In this document: piece by piece, positions 40,095 to 52,175 of the stretch | How the letters are laid out: each line of letters starts with the position of its first letter | Position numbering within the stretch: position 1 is the stretch's first letter | Assembly: GCA_031771865.1 (NCBI GenBank) | Contig: JASISA010000041.1 | Span: 806,001 to 870,000, forward strand | Length of the DNA: 64,000 bases | From: Nothophaeocryptopus gaeumannii | Lineage: Eukaryota > Ascomycota > Dothideomycetes > Mycosphaerellales > Mycosphaerellaceae | Direction of reading: 5' to 3' | Translations under genes and position numbers: made by a program | Notes under the pieces: model-generated | The model's database searches: none | Seen by the model: only the letters and a program-made list of their open reading frames with translations | Told to the model about the DNA's origin: nothing

Positions 40095-42131
40095 TTTGCT
40101 TGATGGTGAGCAGTATCAGAAGGGTGAATGGAAGAAGGAGGATTTGGCAAAGGAAAAGCAGAGGCACTTCTACTTGGACCTGGTCGTGTACCCCATCTGA
40201 TACTTTCACATGCCTCGGAGTGCTTACCTTCATCACGCGCAAACAGAGTGGACCGAGGCACCCCGGCCTGTCCCTTGGCGATGAAGTCACAGCCTCTCGG
40301 ACCTCGACTTCTCGTGTGTGGCTCGTGGACGTTGAATAGAGCATGCCGAAGACGGGCCTCGCAGTGTGTATGTTTCCAAAGCACGACGTGGGAGGATGTC
40401 GATTGTATGTATTTCGAGTAGGTGTGTGCAAGGGGCAGGGCAGAGGCGTGGGCGAAGATGTATCGATGCGTGATCCTTGCCTGCTGCTTCCGTCCGAAGA
40501 GCGTGACAGTGGCTGACTGTTGCTGCCTCAGGCCGCAACTACATCTGAAAACCTACAGGACAGGACAGGACAACCTCTGTCTTTGCCTTGCAGGGTCCGT
40601 ATCGGAAGATATCTACATCTTTCCCTCACCTCCCATTCAATTATGACTAGGCATCGATCCGCAGCAACAACATCGCACCAGCGGTTCTACTGCGGCTCTG
40701 CGTATAGCGGTCGCGACGCGGAATAAGGTCTGACAATGATGGAGGATTGATTGGTGCGAAGGAAGCAAGCCACAAGCTATTCTCGCTGCTGCTGCTTGTC
40801 AGCGGCGAGCGAGTGTGCCTCATACCACTGTAACGGATGGGTACCTCGATGCCGGAAGCGAAGCGCCCCCTGCGCCGCCCTATTGCAGCTTCCAACTGCA
40901 CTCTCCCCAATCCCTTGCCTTGCGACGGCGGCGGCGGCAAAGATGATGATGATGATAATGGTGAGTGCTATTGCTTTGACGTGGTTGGAGTGTTGGGACG
41001 GCAGGCCTCCCCTGACAGCAAGGGCCTTCAAGCCAAGCTGAGATGCATCATATGGCACGGTTATGGCACAGCATCCGCCTCATGCCACCTGGTCCACCGG
41101 ATGTTCCGCTTCTCGCTGGAGGCGACTGAGCAGTCTATTCGCCGCTCCTGCTATGCATAATCGAAAGCTCTCTCGGCGCCTGCAGACTGTCCTGAGTCTC
41201 CCATTTGCCATCGAAACGCTCCCAGTCGGCCTCTTGTCAGGTTACAGCCGCCGGTGAGCTCAGATTATCGGCCGCATCGTACTGACGAGATGGAATCTCC
41301 TGGACTGAGCACCACATCATACCTGACCCTGCCCGAGTCATCAAAACCCGTTCATTCCGCGAAGGAGTGCAGCACATCATGCATGCCTTCCATGGCTGCT
41401 TGGCGCGCACGTGTTGATACCACCTACTGAGCAAGTACGACGCCATGTACCAAGATGGCGAGCCCTGTGCCAGAAGTCGCAACGAGCGGCACGACGCTCT
41501 CTGGTGGAACCCGTCCCGTAGGCGAGCCAGGAACGCGCGGGCCTCCACAGAAGCGACCTAAGGTCTTCTAAATGATCCTCTGCTCCTTCGGATCCTTCGT
41601 CGACAGAAACCTTACGAGCGCGCGCGCGAAGCAGCAAAACCTTATCAAATGCAGCCATACAGCCTGATGACAACCGTTCTGAGCCTACCCTGTCAGCCTC
41701 GCAGCCCTTCGACAATGCTTTAACTGCGTTCCGTTAGCCGAGTGCAGAGCCTGTCGCGAAGCTTGTCTCAGCTCACATTGGCCTCATATAGTCAGGCTGG
41801 CTCGCTACCCATCACCCACACGCTCTTCATCAGTATAAACTCGTTGAATAGATCTGCTATACGGCGCCTCTATCCAGCTCGGACAACCCAGCTAACCCAC
41901 ATACGCCACCAAGTGCACTCAGCCACGGGTGGTGGCCAATCTGCCAAGATCGTACATTGATCGTTCGATTTTCTGAACACGAACATTCATCCGAGCAGCA
42001 ACTTTAGGCTGGTGGCAATCCCCGGCAAAGACTTCGTTCCGGAATATAACAGACCGGGCATCCGCCACGTCGAGCTCACTGCTATTTGACTGCTCCCGTC
42101 CGTCCCTGTTGCTACGCCATTTGTACAAGAC
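40095..42131. other. 2-kb intergenic stretch, no supported gene
   Basis: Upstream of the thiolase gene. It has only short overlapping frames. Small simple-sequence tracts occur (GAT repeats near 40943-40957; an alternating GC run near 41613-41624). No domain, RNA gene or mobile-element ends seen. Confidence 0.45.
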
Positions 42132-42824
42132 ATGCCGACCACAACGAGAGAAGCATATTATGTCAACACAAAGCTCCCGAGGATTCACACTGCATATCAA
42201 GTAACAGTGCCAAAGCGCTCGTCAACGCCAATGTCCGCCAGCAAGCAACAATCTCTTCTTCTTGGAGCATCTAGGGAGCTACCGATGCCGACGGTTTCTA
42301 GAATCACGAGCCTCGGGCAAGCACAGGCAACTCTTCTGCACTGCGCTGCAAGATTGTCCAAAACGTGGCAGAACAATCCCGCACGGTCGTCACCGCCGGA
42401 CTCACCGATCGATCCCACCGAACGACGGCAATTCCAACGTTGGCTAGAGCAGTGGGAACAGGCTTTCACTGCATACCTTTCCATGTCGATGGCAGGTATG
42501 AAGAATGACGACGTCACGCGCTGTCGAATCTTGAAGGCGAACCACCTTTCCTGCACCATCTTGGCGTCGGATGCTGGAGCAAACCCAAGATCATTTGACG
42601 GTTTCGACTCCGAATTTCAAGCGATCGTTGAGCTCGCGACCGCCATCATTCAAATAAGACGTCAAACAGAAGGCTCTTCCAGCTCAGAGTCGCCCGTCGA
42701 CACCAACCCAACCTCCAGCAGTTTAGACGTCCGAGAACCGCTCTATGTGGTCGTTGCCCGGTGCACACGTCAATCAATACGCAATCAAGCGCTCGAGCTG
42801 ATCCAGAGAATCAGTACGCGGTGA
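42132..42824 (+). pseudogene. Remnant resembling the C-terminal region of a Zn2Cys6 fungal regulator
   Basis: An open frame of 230 codons from ATG 42132. It carries features of the C-terminal part of fungal-specific Zn2Cys6 proteins: SRITSLGQAQATLLH, FQRWLEQWEQAFTAYL, RCRILKANHLSCTILA, DGFDSEFQAIVELATAI, and REPLYVVVARC followed by SIRNQALELIQRIS. In that family this last motif is normally followed within a few residues by a W-D motif; here the frame stops at 42822, while VAWDHYVQKK lies in another frame just downstream, which points to a frameshift. No zinc-cluster exon is visible upstream (41700-42130). So it is a truncated remnant, or less likely a short stand-alone gene. The family likeness is by recollection of motifs, hence the modest confidence. 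Confidence 0.45.
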
Positions 42825-45800
42825 GAGTGGCCTGGGACCATTATGTTCAGAAGAAACCGATTATAACACCATCCTCTGCGATGCTGGTGTCTATCATTTC
42901 AGCATATCCTTTCTCGGTATGTGTGACGGGATGCACTTCTTTCAGCAGCCAGGATCCGCTTTCGCATCCTGAGTGGCTGCACATCATTAGGGTTACGACT
43001 CGCCTTCTAGCTCAAATCCTTCTGCTCGCACATGCCCTTGTGGAGCCTAATGGCCCAATTCAGCAAAGAGAGACCCGGAGCTCAACATTTGCTGCGTTTG
43101 TCGCTCGCAGTCCCGAAGCTCGACCGGCGACCGCCACCACGCTGCATACGCCCACTCCAAAGCTGAGCTCAGCTAAGCCGGAATTTACTTCAGCGAGCCC
43201 TACAGCAGGCTCAACGGCCAGCATTATAGTCGCTGCTGTGGCGTTGGCAAAATTTGCACTTGGGCACGCAGAGCGACGTCGTCACACTTACGGGACCGAA
43301 ACCACATGGTCACCGGCATCCCGACTTGCATGAGACGCAACATCTCACGCGTGGATAGTGATGCACACGAGGTGTGGCTGCCTGACTGCATGCAGCTGAT
43401 GCAATTTGGGCTATCGCATCAATCATTATTGGACGCCTGAAGCGAATCCCGTCCGTGGCCGTCGTCGGGCAACGTGACCTGCCTTGCCCAGACGAGAGCA
43501 ACGACCGTGGAAGGCCTAACACGCAGCACCGCGTTAGCTGGCCGCGCTGCCACGGCGGGCGTTCTGGGAAGTTCTGGAAAGGATGCGCCCGGGGCAAGCT
43601 ATGCAATCTGCACGTTGACGGAATGCACATGCCAGCTTCAGGCTTCGGCCACCGGACCACGGCGAATTCATCAACGCGCAGCGAAGATGCAGATTTGACT
43701 CCCTACTCAAATAGGAGCAAAATTAGAATATGCAGAGTGATGTTACACAGGAAGCGCGCGGCAATGCCCGGTCCAGGAAGAATCGATTGATCTGTGTAGT
43801 TTCTGATAACCTGCGCGTCTAGAGCAACGTCGAGCGCGCGGAATTGCATCATGGGATTAGCGTCAGCAGATCTCGCAAGGTTCTCCAATGACCAAATCTC
43901 CGAAATGCATTAGACTGATGGAGACGCATTCGCTCAGAATAAGCGGCCTGACTTCATTAAAGTTGAGAACGGACCCTCCTCCGATTGTTCGGACGACATA
44001 TCGCGTGCCCCGCAAAGGAAGGGCAGTGATTCCGGTCGTGGTCATCAGCGGCGAGACTATTCCAACAATCAAATGACTTGACCCTTAGTCGGAGGAATGG
44101 GAGAGAAGCATTACATGCCTTGTTCATAACAAAATGCGCGATGAGTCCTGAGCCCTCGAGACTTGAGACCGGGGAACAATCTTGAAGATGCGTATATCGG
44201 ATGCTGACATCAGAGGAGCCGCTGTCAGAACTGTCGTTACTGGCATTATGACAGGCAGCGCAAAAGATTGCTCCGATCCCCGACACAACACGTAGTAGAG
44301 TACGTAACACGTGTGCATGTGATTTGGAGAATTATTTGAAGGAGCACAGTCCCGTCAGCTTTGGCCCCATCCTGCAGCCCTTTAACAAAAGGAGGCACGC
44401 GACCAGCCAAGCCACCAGTTTCGAGAACTCGGATACCGAGGCTGACTTCCAACTTACGAAATCACCTCATGGGCAAGTTGGACGTCGATCGAGCCGGACG
44501 TCCAAGCTTCAGCCCGAAGCGGTTGTGGCTTTAAGATGGTGAAGCAGGAACAGGTAAGCTGTGATGCCTGGATTGAGCCAAGGTAAGCGAATGCCTATTC
44601 AAGGAGGTCAGTATACATCGATCACTAATCGGTGTTGATAGAATTTGAAATTTTTTGTGATAGGGGTCCACGCCTGGATCGAAGAGCAATCATCAAGCAA
44701 AGAAATGTCCAGATCACAGACCATCGGGAAGTGGACAGTAGGAACATGTTGTCGTTGATCAGCATCTTGGCAAAACGTGAAACATGCCGCTCTCGCAATG
44801 CTGAACACTGTTCTCACCAAAGACTAGGATTTTCTTGTAGGGCTATGGGTGCAGGAAGTAGACTGAAGGAAAATAGGTGAGATGGAGCTCAGACTTCACG
44901 GATAAGATACCGAAAGGGACTCGTTCACCGCGCCATGTTCCATGGTTCCACGAGCGTATTGATCCTGCAACGTTATAGAGCCAAGATGCAATTTGCAATT
45001 CCGGATTCAACTTCATCATCACTATTGTCTGACGAAGAGCCCTACAGGAATTGCCTCGGGAGCCCTATGTCATGACTGAAGCCGCATCTCCGGACACATC
45101 AGAACGTAAGAGAAACAGCATTGACCTGCTTCATGAAGCAAGGAGACTGAGAACAACACAGACCAACATCTTGATCAATGCATCGAACAAAATTGCATCA
45201 GAAAGGCTGTTGACCAACAGACGCTACGCCTTCCGGCTAAGGCATACAACGGCCGGATCTCCTCGATGAAGAGCCTCACGCGCCGCAGTCACGTCCGCTT
45301 ATCCTTGACCCTAGGAAAGTCTACCTGCTCCGTCCTCCCAAGGATCAACTCCTACAATGAGCTTGAGTGGGAAGGATGCTGGCTGGGCTGACGGTAGTCG
45401 ATGGATCCTTCCTGCCTTACTCATCGGTAGTGCCTTACAAAAAGCTGCAGGGTAGGGTCGAGAACCGGGCTGCATCGTCAATCAATGACTCGTTGCGACG
45501 GACGATGGATAGTGCTTTGTCTACAAGCTTGAATTTACCCTGCAGGAGAACGATCCCTCAAGATGATCAATTCAGTATACGGAAACTCGAAGGCTTCGGA
45601 ATCCGGCTTCCTCTTCTCGTTCCTTACCTACAAGGATATCTGATCCTCCCGCCGGCCAGCCAAGCAGCTCATCAGGTACAAGTGCACATCCTTGTTCAGC
45701 CTGCGGTGAGGATGCCGTGATGAGAAGAACCAACCACAGTGCTGGCCTCGCAATCCGGAGCTATTGAGGTTTGATTTGAGCCGTAGCTGCTCGAGCGGTA

Positions 45801-47482
45801 CCGAGGAAGCAAGCTGATGATACGATCGATCTGGTCACTGGTTAGAAGCGAAGTGTCTCAGGTCATTGATGAGAAAGCCTCCAAGACATTTGGCGACTTG
45901 GCGACCGAGCTTGGCCCAATGATCTTTTCTAGACAAAGTAGGTATTCGCAGAAGATTGCAACCTTCAGCTTTCAACGTCGATACACCAGCAATCTGGCAA
46001 ATCACATTCAGACATTCAATTGCAAGAACGCATACACTACTCAATCCAGCCTCCGCACGAAATCCTCATCGCAACCTACTTCTGGCGCCAACTGCTCGTC
46101 CTGCCAGACCCAACTCGCAAAAGGTCCATTATTCCTTCTCGGCGATTCCGATGCATTCCTAGATGTATGGTAGAGGTAGTATCATCCATCAGGAAGGAGT
46201 AAGAAAAGACATCCTCATGATCATCCTCAGGCGCGAATACACGCAAATGCCCTGACAGTAGACTGGAGTCAGGACTTAGCGTCAGTACGTAGCCCGCAGT
46301 CGGAAATTCCTCTGGGGGACTCAGGAATACATAACAGTTGATCCTTGCAGGAGTGGATATTCCGTCCCGGGATCGTCATCAAGGCTTTCTGAACATCATT
46401 GCGGAAGAATGCAGTGGCTGAATGTTGTTCATGGCTGCTGTACGAGGACACTAATCAATACGTTCACAGTTAGACTTGCTGTATAGCCCCACAGCATGCA
46501 TAGAAATACTAACCAACCCTTGTGTCGCCATCTCCTCTCCGTGACTCCTTAGACAAGTCCATGGCAGAGTCTCAATCCCTCAGACAAGCCCATGTAAGTT
46601 GCTCCGCATTAGAGAGCCTCTTCAGGTCACCAGTACCCACTCACACTTAATCCCAGCCCCCAGGAACACCAATGGCAATCCTCCTGGCATCAGAGCCTCC
46701 ATCAAACCCTCGTCTTGGCATATGCACGCCCAAAGGCAGTGCCTCACAAGCATGAATCGGGGCCGGGCATGATATAGGAGGATTGTTGAGCGCAGTCCAT
46801 CACCATCTCAAGGGTTCGCCAAAGACTGGTGAAAGGGCTCTTGGCGAGTTCTTGATCATCATAGCTGCTCTATGCACGTGTCCCACATGAACTAGCGAGA
46901 TACATACAGCATAAGGTCGTAATCCTCGTGGCCATGAAAGTTGTCGCGAAAGACCGGAGTCCCGCGCTTTCGGGAGGACATCGTTGTCGTCGTTCAAATC
47001 ATCCCAGCATATGCATCTGCATGATCGGGACTTCCCCTGTGGACCTGTCGCTTGCGTACAGCTGGAAAGGGCCGTAGATGGCCTTAGCAGCGTCTTCAGC
47101 TAGAATCTTCTCGTCGACCATCGTGCGTGCGTATGGTGTTCGGCGGCTTTGTTCAGTTGACGAGTTCACGAGTTCTCGAGCTTTCCAGTTCCCTACCCGC
47201 GCACTCCACGGGACATATCGACCTTAGGCTCTGACTGAAGATGGTTCCCGTCAATCTCATTCGATTGACTGCACATGGCCATTGATCTCGAAGGCCTGGT
47301 AGGAAAAAGGTAGTTGTTGGTAACTACATCTCAGGAACAGAATTTCGAACCTTCATTTTCTCATGTCAATCGCATCCAAAGGAAACGGTCGATCCGATCC
47401 CATAGCAAGAACGCTCACACAACAGTATTGGTAAGTAACAACATCACCAATAATAGTAAGCGACGCGAGTCCAGAAATTGGC
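42825..47482. other. 4.6-kb gene desert with fragments
   Basis: No intact gene is convincing apart from a doubtful small one at 46744-46981. Frames such as 43957-44310 minus, 45367-45720 plus and 45817-46173 plus are open for about 115 codons but lack domains. I see no long terminal repeats or transposase-like frames. Confidence 0.4.
46744..46981 (-). CDS. Doubtful two-exon small protein
   Basis: Exon 46981-46908 (MSSRKRGTPVFRDNFHGHED, then YDLM) joins in frame across a 43-nt intron (GTATGT...GAGCAG) to 46864-46744 (LYDDQELAKSPFTSLWRTLE, then MVMDCAQQSSYIMPGPDSCL), 64 residues. The join is consistent and both parts look protein-like. The TGA at the end could itself be a CGA-to-TGA change, since the frame stays protein-like for 15 codons after it. 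Upstream at about 47120-47000 another protein-like piece (MVDEKILAEDAAKAIYGPFQ) lies in a different frame. It could be a fragment of a decayed larger gene. Family unknown. Confidence 0.25.
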
Positions 47483-49765
47483 TCATCTCATCTTCTTAGG
47501 CTCAAGCGTCGTCTCTCCCAGCTCCGTAGACTCGCCCTCCTCGACCTCTTCGTCGCTCTCCTCCTCACCACCAATCTCGAAGGCGTCCGGATTGCTTCGC
47601 CTCCTCCGCCCGCGCTCGCGCATCGCTTCATGGAGGTTCTTAGACACCTCTTGCAGGTTCGTTGGAGTCGCTTGCTTAGTAGAGTTGATGGAGGTGAAGC
47701 CAAAGCCAAGGCCTTTGCCGAAGCCGTACCCATCTTGGCTATTCGTCCTACTACGGCTACGATAAGGGGTGCCAGGCCGCGATGCAAACATGCCAATGGA
47801 TCCGATGTTGCCAAAGCTCTCGTTGCGAGGTAAGTTGGCTGTCTGGGAGGAAGGTGCCTTGACCGTAGGGCTCGCAGGCGTGAAGGTAAGAGCGTCGATC
47901 TCGCTGCCGTCGCGGCGGTACTTTGGTGTTCCTGGGGGCGATCGTTCGGGAGAGTGCAATGGGTGAGTGGGGTCGCTGACGATGCGTTGGTGGTCGAAGT
48001 CTGGGTACAGCTCTGGTCCAAGCTCATTGATGACCTCGTTGATCCTGTCTTGTAAACGTTGTCGCTCCTGTCGTAGTTTGTACAGCGTGTTACCCGAGCT
48101 TGGATTGAGTGACAGCAAGAGTGGGCGAAGAGACTTGAGTATGTCCATGCCAATCTCGCCGATTCGAAGCGCCGCGAAGCAGATGGCCGGGAAGAAGAAC
48201 AGCCCCCCGATCGCAACTAGCCACAATGGGACCCAGGTAGGGACCAGCCCTCTCACCCGGTTGTTCCAAGTCCACGCGACGGCAATGCTGGTATAGATAA
48301 TATCCAGGGTAGGGCACAGTGCCAACGACACTAGAATCTTCCACGTTGCCACTACGTCCCGTGCCCTGACCTTGACCGTCGAAGCAGCCAGGGCCTCTTT
48401 CGCCTTCTGCCGTGAGATCAACTTGCCGAGTATGAACACGGGAGAGAACAAAAAGACGCCAGGCAGCGCTCCAAGAGCCAGAACGATGACTTTCAGCGAC
48501 CTGTACACCAGCATGATCATGACTTTCCAGATCGGAAACTTGGCATATGAAACCTGATGGTCTCGGACGTTGAGTCTGAAGAGCGCTCTGTTATAGTTGA
48601 GGACGTCCGCCCGAAGCTTGACAATCCTTGGGTCATCTCGATATGTTTGGTAGCCTTTGAGAAGTCGTCTGTTGAGTTCGACCACGGTGGGTAGAGGCAG
48701 TGGCTTTCCCTTCGGATTGTACAGACGACGAACTGCTTGTATCAACATTAAGGTATCGTAGTCTGGTGCCTGCACAGTGACAGCGGAGAGTGCATCATAG
48801 ACCCGACTGAGGACCGTCCCGACAGCTTCTCGTTTCTGACCGCCCGAGTACTTCTCAACGAGTTCAGGCTCGATGTCTATTGGCGCACCAAATTCGATGA
48901 CAGCCCTCGAGCGGAACTTGTGAGCGTGGAAGTAGTTCATGCCAACAGGCACGATCTTGACATTACAGTCCGGGTCTTTCTCCAGGGCACCAAGAGCCAT
49001 GATGGCAAGACCAGCCTTCAACGGGAGGAGCTCGGTACGATCATGACTACCGCCCTCGGGGAAGATTCCAATGCAGCCACCACTCCGGATTTTGTCGAAC
49101 ACCTCGTTGTAGACGTCTGCCTGGTCGACGTGAGGCGCCACGCTGAAGTTGATTCCCTCAAACCTGCCCGCATGTCCGTTCTCTACGTGTCCATTCCCTT
49201 CGAGCGGCTTGCCCGTAAGTTGCTTGAACGCCACATCTCCCTTGAATGGCTTCTTCACCCTCAGCTCAGTGGGACTGATGACCTCCTCGATCTCGGAACT
49301 TTCCGCCTTGTTGTTGACACTCGGCAACACTACCAGACCTCCCTTCATGAACTGACTACTTGTGAAGTCGGTGTCCGTTCCTTTGATCAATGTAGCATCG
49401 CCATCCGGGTCTGGTAGGTAAATCTTGCCTTTGGCAGGTTTCTTGAGATCCAGCGCGCGTCCGACCGGTACAGAACCAACCAGTCCTGCAGCAGACCCAA
49501 TGAACTTTCTGCGCATGCTCTTCTCTGCCACTAAGAATGCAATTCGCCTATGTGCATCCTGTCGTACCACTCGCATGAGGAGAAGCGGGTCCACGAACTG
49601 GTTGGCGTGTGGTGCCGCAACGAAGATAACCGGTCCTTTCTTTGGAATTCGCCATGATGATCGAGGATGGATCTCGCGGAAGAAGAGCTCGACGACGACG
49701 TTGAAGATCCAGAGGAAGATGTCGTACACGAGGCCATTAGCGGCGTGCTTGTCCTTGCCCGCCAT
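47483..49765 (-). CDS. Glycerol-3-phosphate/DHAP acyltransferase (Sct1/Gpt2-like)
   Basis: Catalyses the first acylation of glycerolipid synthesis at the ER. Intact single-exon frame of 760 residues. PlsC-type motifs: motif I APHANQFVDP (H-x4-D), motif II-like GSAAGLVGSVPVGRA, and motif III GIFPEGGSHDRTELLPLKAG. A long loop between motifs (residues about 110-215, with TLIKGTDTDFTSSQF and SPTELRVKKPFKGD) is characteristic of fungal Gat proteins. Hydrophobic spans occur near residue 15 and at about 425-460, 475-505 and 515-540. The C-terminal 150 residues are Ser/Thr-rich and acidic (EEESDEEVEEGE), as in yeast Sct1/Gpt2, where this tail is phosphorylated. Which of the two yeast paralogues it matches cannot be decided here. 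Confidence 0.93.
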   Translation of the reverse strand: MAGKDKHAANGLVYDIFLWIFNVVVELFFREIHPRSSWRIPKKGPVIFVAAPHANQFVDPLLLMRVVRQDAHRRIAFLVAEKSMRRKFIGSAAGLVGSVPVGRALDLKKPAKGKIYLPDPDGDATLIKGTDTDFTSSQFMKGGLVVLPSVNNKAESSEIEEVISPTELRVKKPFKGDVAFKQLTGKPLEGNGHVENGHAGRFEGINFSVAPHVDQADVYNEVFDKIRSGGCIGIFPEGGSHDRTELLPLKAGLAIMALGALEKDPDCNVKIVPVGMNYFHAHKFRSRAVIEFGAPIDIEPELVEKYSGGQKREAVGTVLSRVYDALSAVTVQAPDYDTLMLIQAVRRLYNPKGKPLPLPTVVELNRRLLKGYQTYRDDPRIVKLRADVLNYNRALFRLNVRDHQVSYAKFPIWKVMIMLVYRSLKVIVLALGALPGVFLFSPVFILGKLISRQKAKEALAASTVKVRARDVVATWKILVSLALCPTLDIIYTSIAVAWTWNNRVRGLVPTWVPLWLVAIGGLFFFPAICFAALRIGEIGMDILKSLRPLLLSLNPSSGNTLYKLRQERQRLQDRINEVINELGPELYPDFDHQRIVSDPTHPLHSPERSPPGTPKYRRDGSEIDALTFTPASPTVKAPSSQTANLPRNESFGNIGSIGMFASRPGTPYRSRSRTNSQDGYGFGKGLGFGFTSINSTKQATPTNLQEVSKNLHEAMRERGRRRRSNPDAFEIGGEEESDEEVEEGESTELGETTLEPKKMR

Positions 49766-50935
49766 GCCGGGCTATAGTGGGCTTGGCTGCCTGAGAGCGA
49801 GCAAGCGGATGGATTCGGGGGTGACGAGAGGTTCAAGAGGGCGGTGTCGGCATTGGGACGATTCGGCATTGGGACGAGGGCGGCAGTGAGGTGGCGAAGT
49901 ATTCAACACTCACGCTTGGGTCATGAAGTCGTGAAAGGCGTTGGGCACAAGTTTGTTGGAATAATAGAGGTGGGGTCTCATCAAGCTGCAAGCCAAACTG
50001 ACCCTGGTCGTCACTGCCCGCCAAGACTAAGATCGTATGGTACCTTCGTTTTGCTTCTGCTCTTCTGATACTCATCACAAACAACCCAACGACGTGATAC
50101 AACGCCTCCTTCTACACGAACTCAAGCCTACGTTCTGGTCACTATGCTCAGTGGCTGACCAAAGACCAGTGACAGCGTTGATGTCATTCATTCACTTACT
50201 CCACGGGGAAGACAAGGACCAGGAACATGCGGTTTCATGCAGGCCATAATCCGTGCATGCATGATGCCTTCCATACAGCGAGTTGGAGGGCAGGAGAAGA
50301 CGCATACTCTTTCGGTTCATTTCCTTTGTACTACGGTGCTGCGTTAGTGATTTCAGGTCTGAGATTTGGCGTCGGGGAATGACTACCATTCTGAAGGTGA
50401 GACAAGCTCGTAGAGGTGCCTGTATTTAGTCTAGCCTGCATGGCCTCCACGGGGAGTGCCGGTAGCCGTCTTGGCTACACCGCTTTTCAAAAGGCTGTAA
50501 CTTATAGGTAATTTGATTAAATAATGATAATAATAACGGAGTCTTTCCAACCTGGCGAAACACCCTTCTTCACTCTACCTTTCGACACAGCATTAAGTTA
50601 AGGCCCATCGACAACAAGGCACACACAGGAACGGCATTTTCGAGAAGGACTTGATTTTGAAGTTCTCCCGCATCGGTCTATACTCTCAGGACCGAGATCT
50701 ACAGACTTCTTCAAAATGTAGTCGATCGCTCTTATGTCTTCTTCCGATCAGTTCTGACGGGACACCGGCACATCTAACGACACTCTCTGCCAGACCGGGA
50801 ACCCGCATGGCCAGCCGCAAAGGCCTTGCCATCTTCTCAGTTTCTTAGAAAAGCCCACACCCGTCTGCACAACCGCAAGAACTTCTCCCAAATACATAGC
50901 TGCGGCGAGTTCTGGTTCGAGGCCGCATTGTCTTC
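49766..50935. other. Intergenic, no supported gene
   Basis: Upstream region of the acyltransferase gene and downstream region of a decayed gene, both on the minus strand. An AT-rich spot lies near 50505-50540. No other feature. Confidence 0.5.
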
Positions 50936-52113
50936 TTAATCTTGAGCGAGCGACGAGCTGTCAATCTCCTCTGCTGCTACTTCTCCTTCAACCTCCTCTG
51001 GCACTTCTTCCTCTTCACTGTCTTCTACCACCTCTTCTCCTTCAACCTGCTCAGCGACGACTGTTAGACTCTTCTCATGCCCAAGCTCAGCGAGCTCAAT
51101 ACCTCCTTCAGGTGGCATGGGCGGCATCCTCTCCTGGTGACTTGGTTGCGCCAACTTCAAATCATCTTCAGTAGCCATGGGTGGCGGCGTCGAGAGTCTT
51201 CTTCGCAACTCTGCGCTTCTGGCCTTCTGCAGCGGTGACCAGCTATCTTCTTCATCGTCATTGTAGTCTTCGATGCTGCCAACATCGCCCGAGCCTCTCA
51301 ACATTGGACTGGTCCTTAACATTGGAGACGATATGCTGCTGAAGAGGTTTTCCAATTTGAGGACTTGTCCTGCTCGAAGTCCTTGAAGCCGCTCGCTCAG
51401 CGACTTCCATTCGGTCTGCCGCGAGCAGTCAATCTCTGTACAGACGCGCCGTCTCAAACAGTTTGCCTATCAATATGGCAATCGAACCAGGGTCAGCCGA
51501 CACGGTTACTTTGTGCTGCTCGCAGAGACAGTCCGCAACAAATTCCATCATTGCAGCCGCCGATCCGTCGTCGGCTGTGAGCAGTGAATCACCCAAGGCA
51601 AGATGTAGCCTCTTGAGAGCCTGACAAAGGCGCTCCTCTTATTCTTCTCCGAAGACATGCTCACAGCGGAAATCTCTCCAGGTGTTGCCGATATACATGC
51701 ATGTGTAGTTGTTCGAAGAATCCAACCTCTCCATATGTCAGAATAGCTCGACATTATCTTCGATTACGAGATCCGAGAAACCGTGCGAAGAGCGGATGTC
51801 CGCAATGGCGTTTCTGACAGGCAAACTTTTCCGACTTACCATCCTCAAAACCCCGTCTGCGGATGTCAACGAACTGTGATCGAGACTGGAGGGGCATGAA
51901 GTACGTATCCTTTCACAGTTTTTCTAGTATCGGGGAACTTGTCGCGATCAATCGTTCGATCTGGACAGTCTTCCGTGACAGCTCACGACGCTTCTCGATC
52001 AAAGGAGGCACCAAATGTACAGAAGAGAGAGTTATTCGCTTGTTGTTCCAGCTATCTAAAGCCTCTCTTGCCGCTGTTTGGGCTTGTACAATAGTCTAGA
52101 AGTCATGAGTCAT
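50936..52113 (-). pseudogene. Decayed multi-exon gene of unknown family
   Basis: From ATG 52113 one frame is strikingly protein-like but carries TAG at 52098-52096 (sixth codon, CAG expected). It reads AREALDSWNNKRITLSSVHL and VQIERLIATSSPILEKL, crosses a 43-nt intron (51916-51874) in correct phase, continues as LTSADGVLRMVSRKSLPVRN and FSDLVIEDNVELF, meets TGA at 51740-51738, continues as HMERLDSSNNYTCMYIGNTW, meets TAA at 51641-51639, and runs on as ALKRLHLALGDSLLTADDGS and DPGSIAILIGKLFETARLYR. At about 51433 it shifts frame into a 170-codon open stretch (SRQTEWKSLSERLQGLRAG), then an acidic Glu/Val-rich tail ending LAQD at 50938. I do not recognise the family. The three stops fit CAG, CGA and CAA turned by C-to-T. 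Unresolved introns could explain one lesion but hardly all. Confidence 0.55.
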
Positions 52114-52175
52114 GAGCTCGTGCAGTACCGCCCTCAATAATGGAAGAGGGCTCTGTGAGGTAGCGACAAGCACGC

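Noticed and set aside
42825..47482. Transposon or LTR element in the gene desert
   Set aside because: No terminal repeats, target-site duplications or transposase/RT-like frames could be found by eye.
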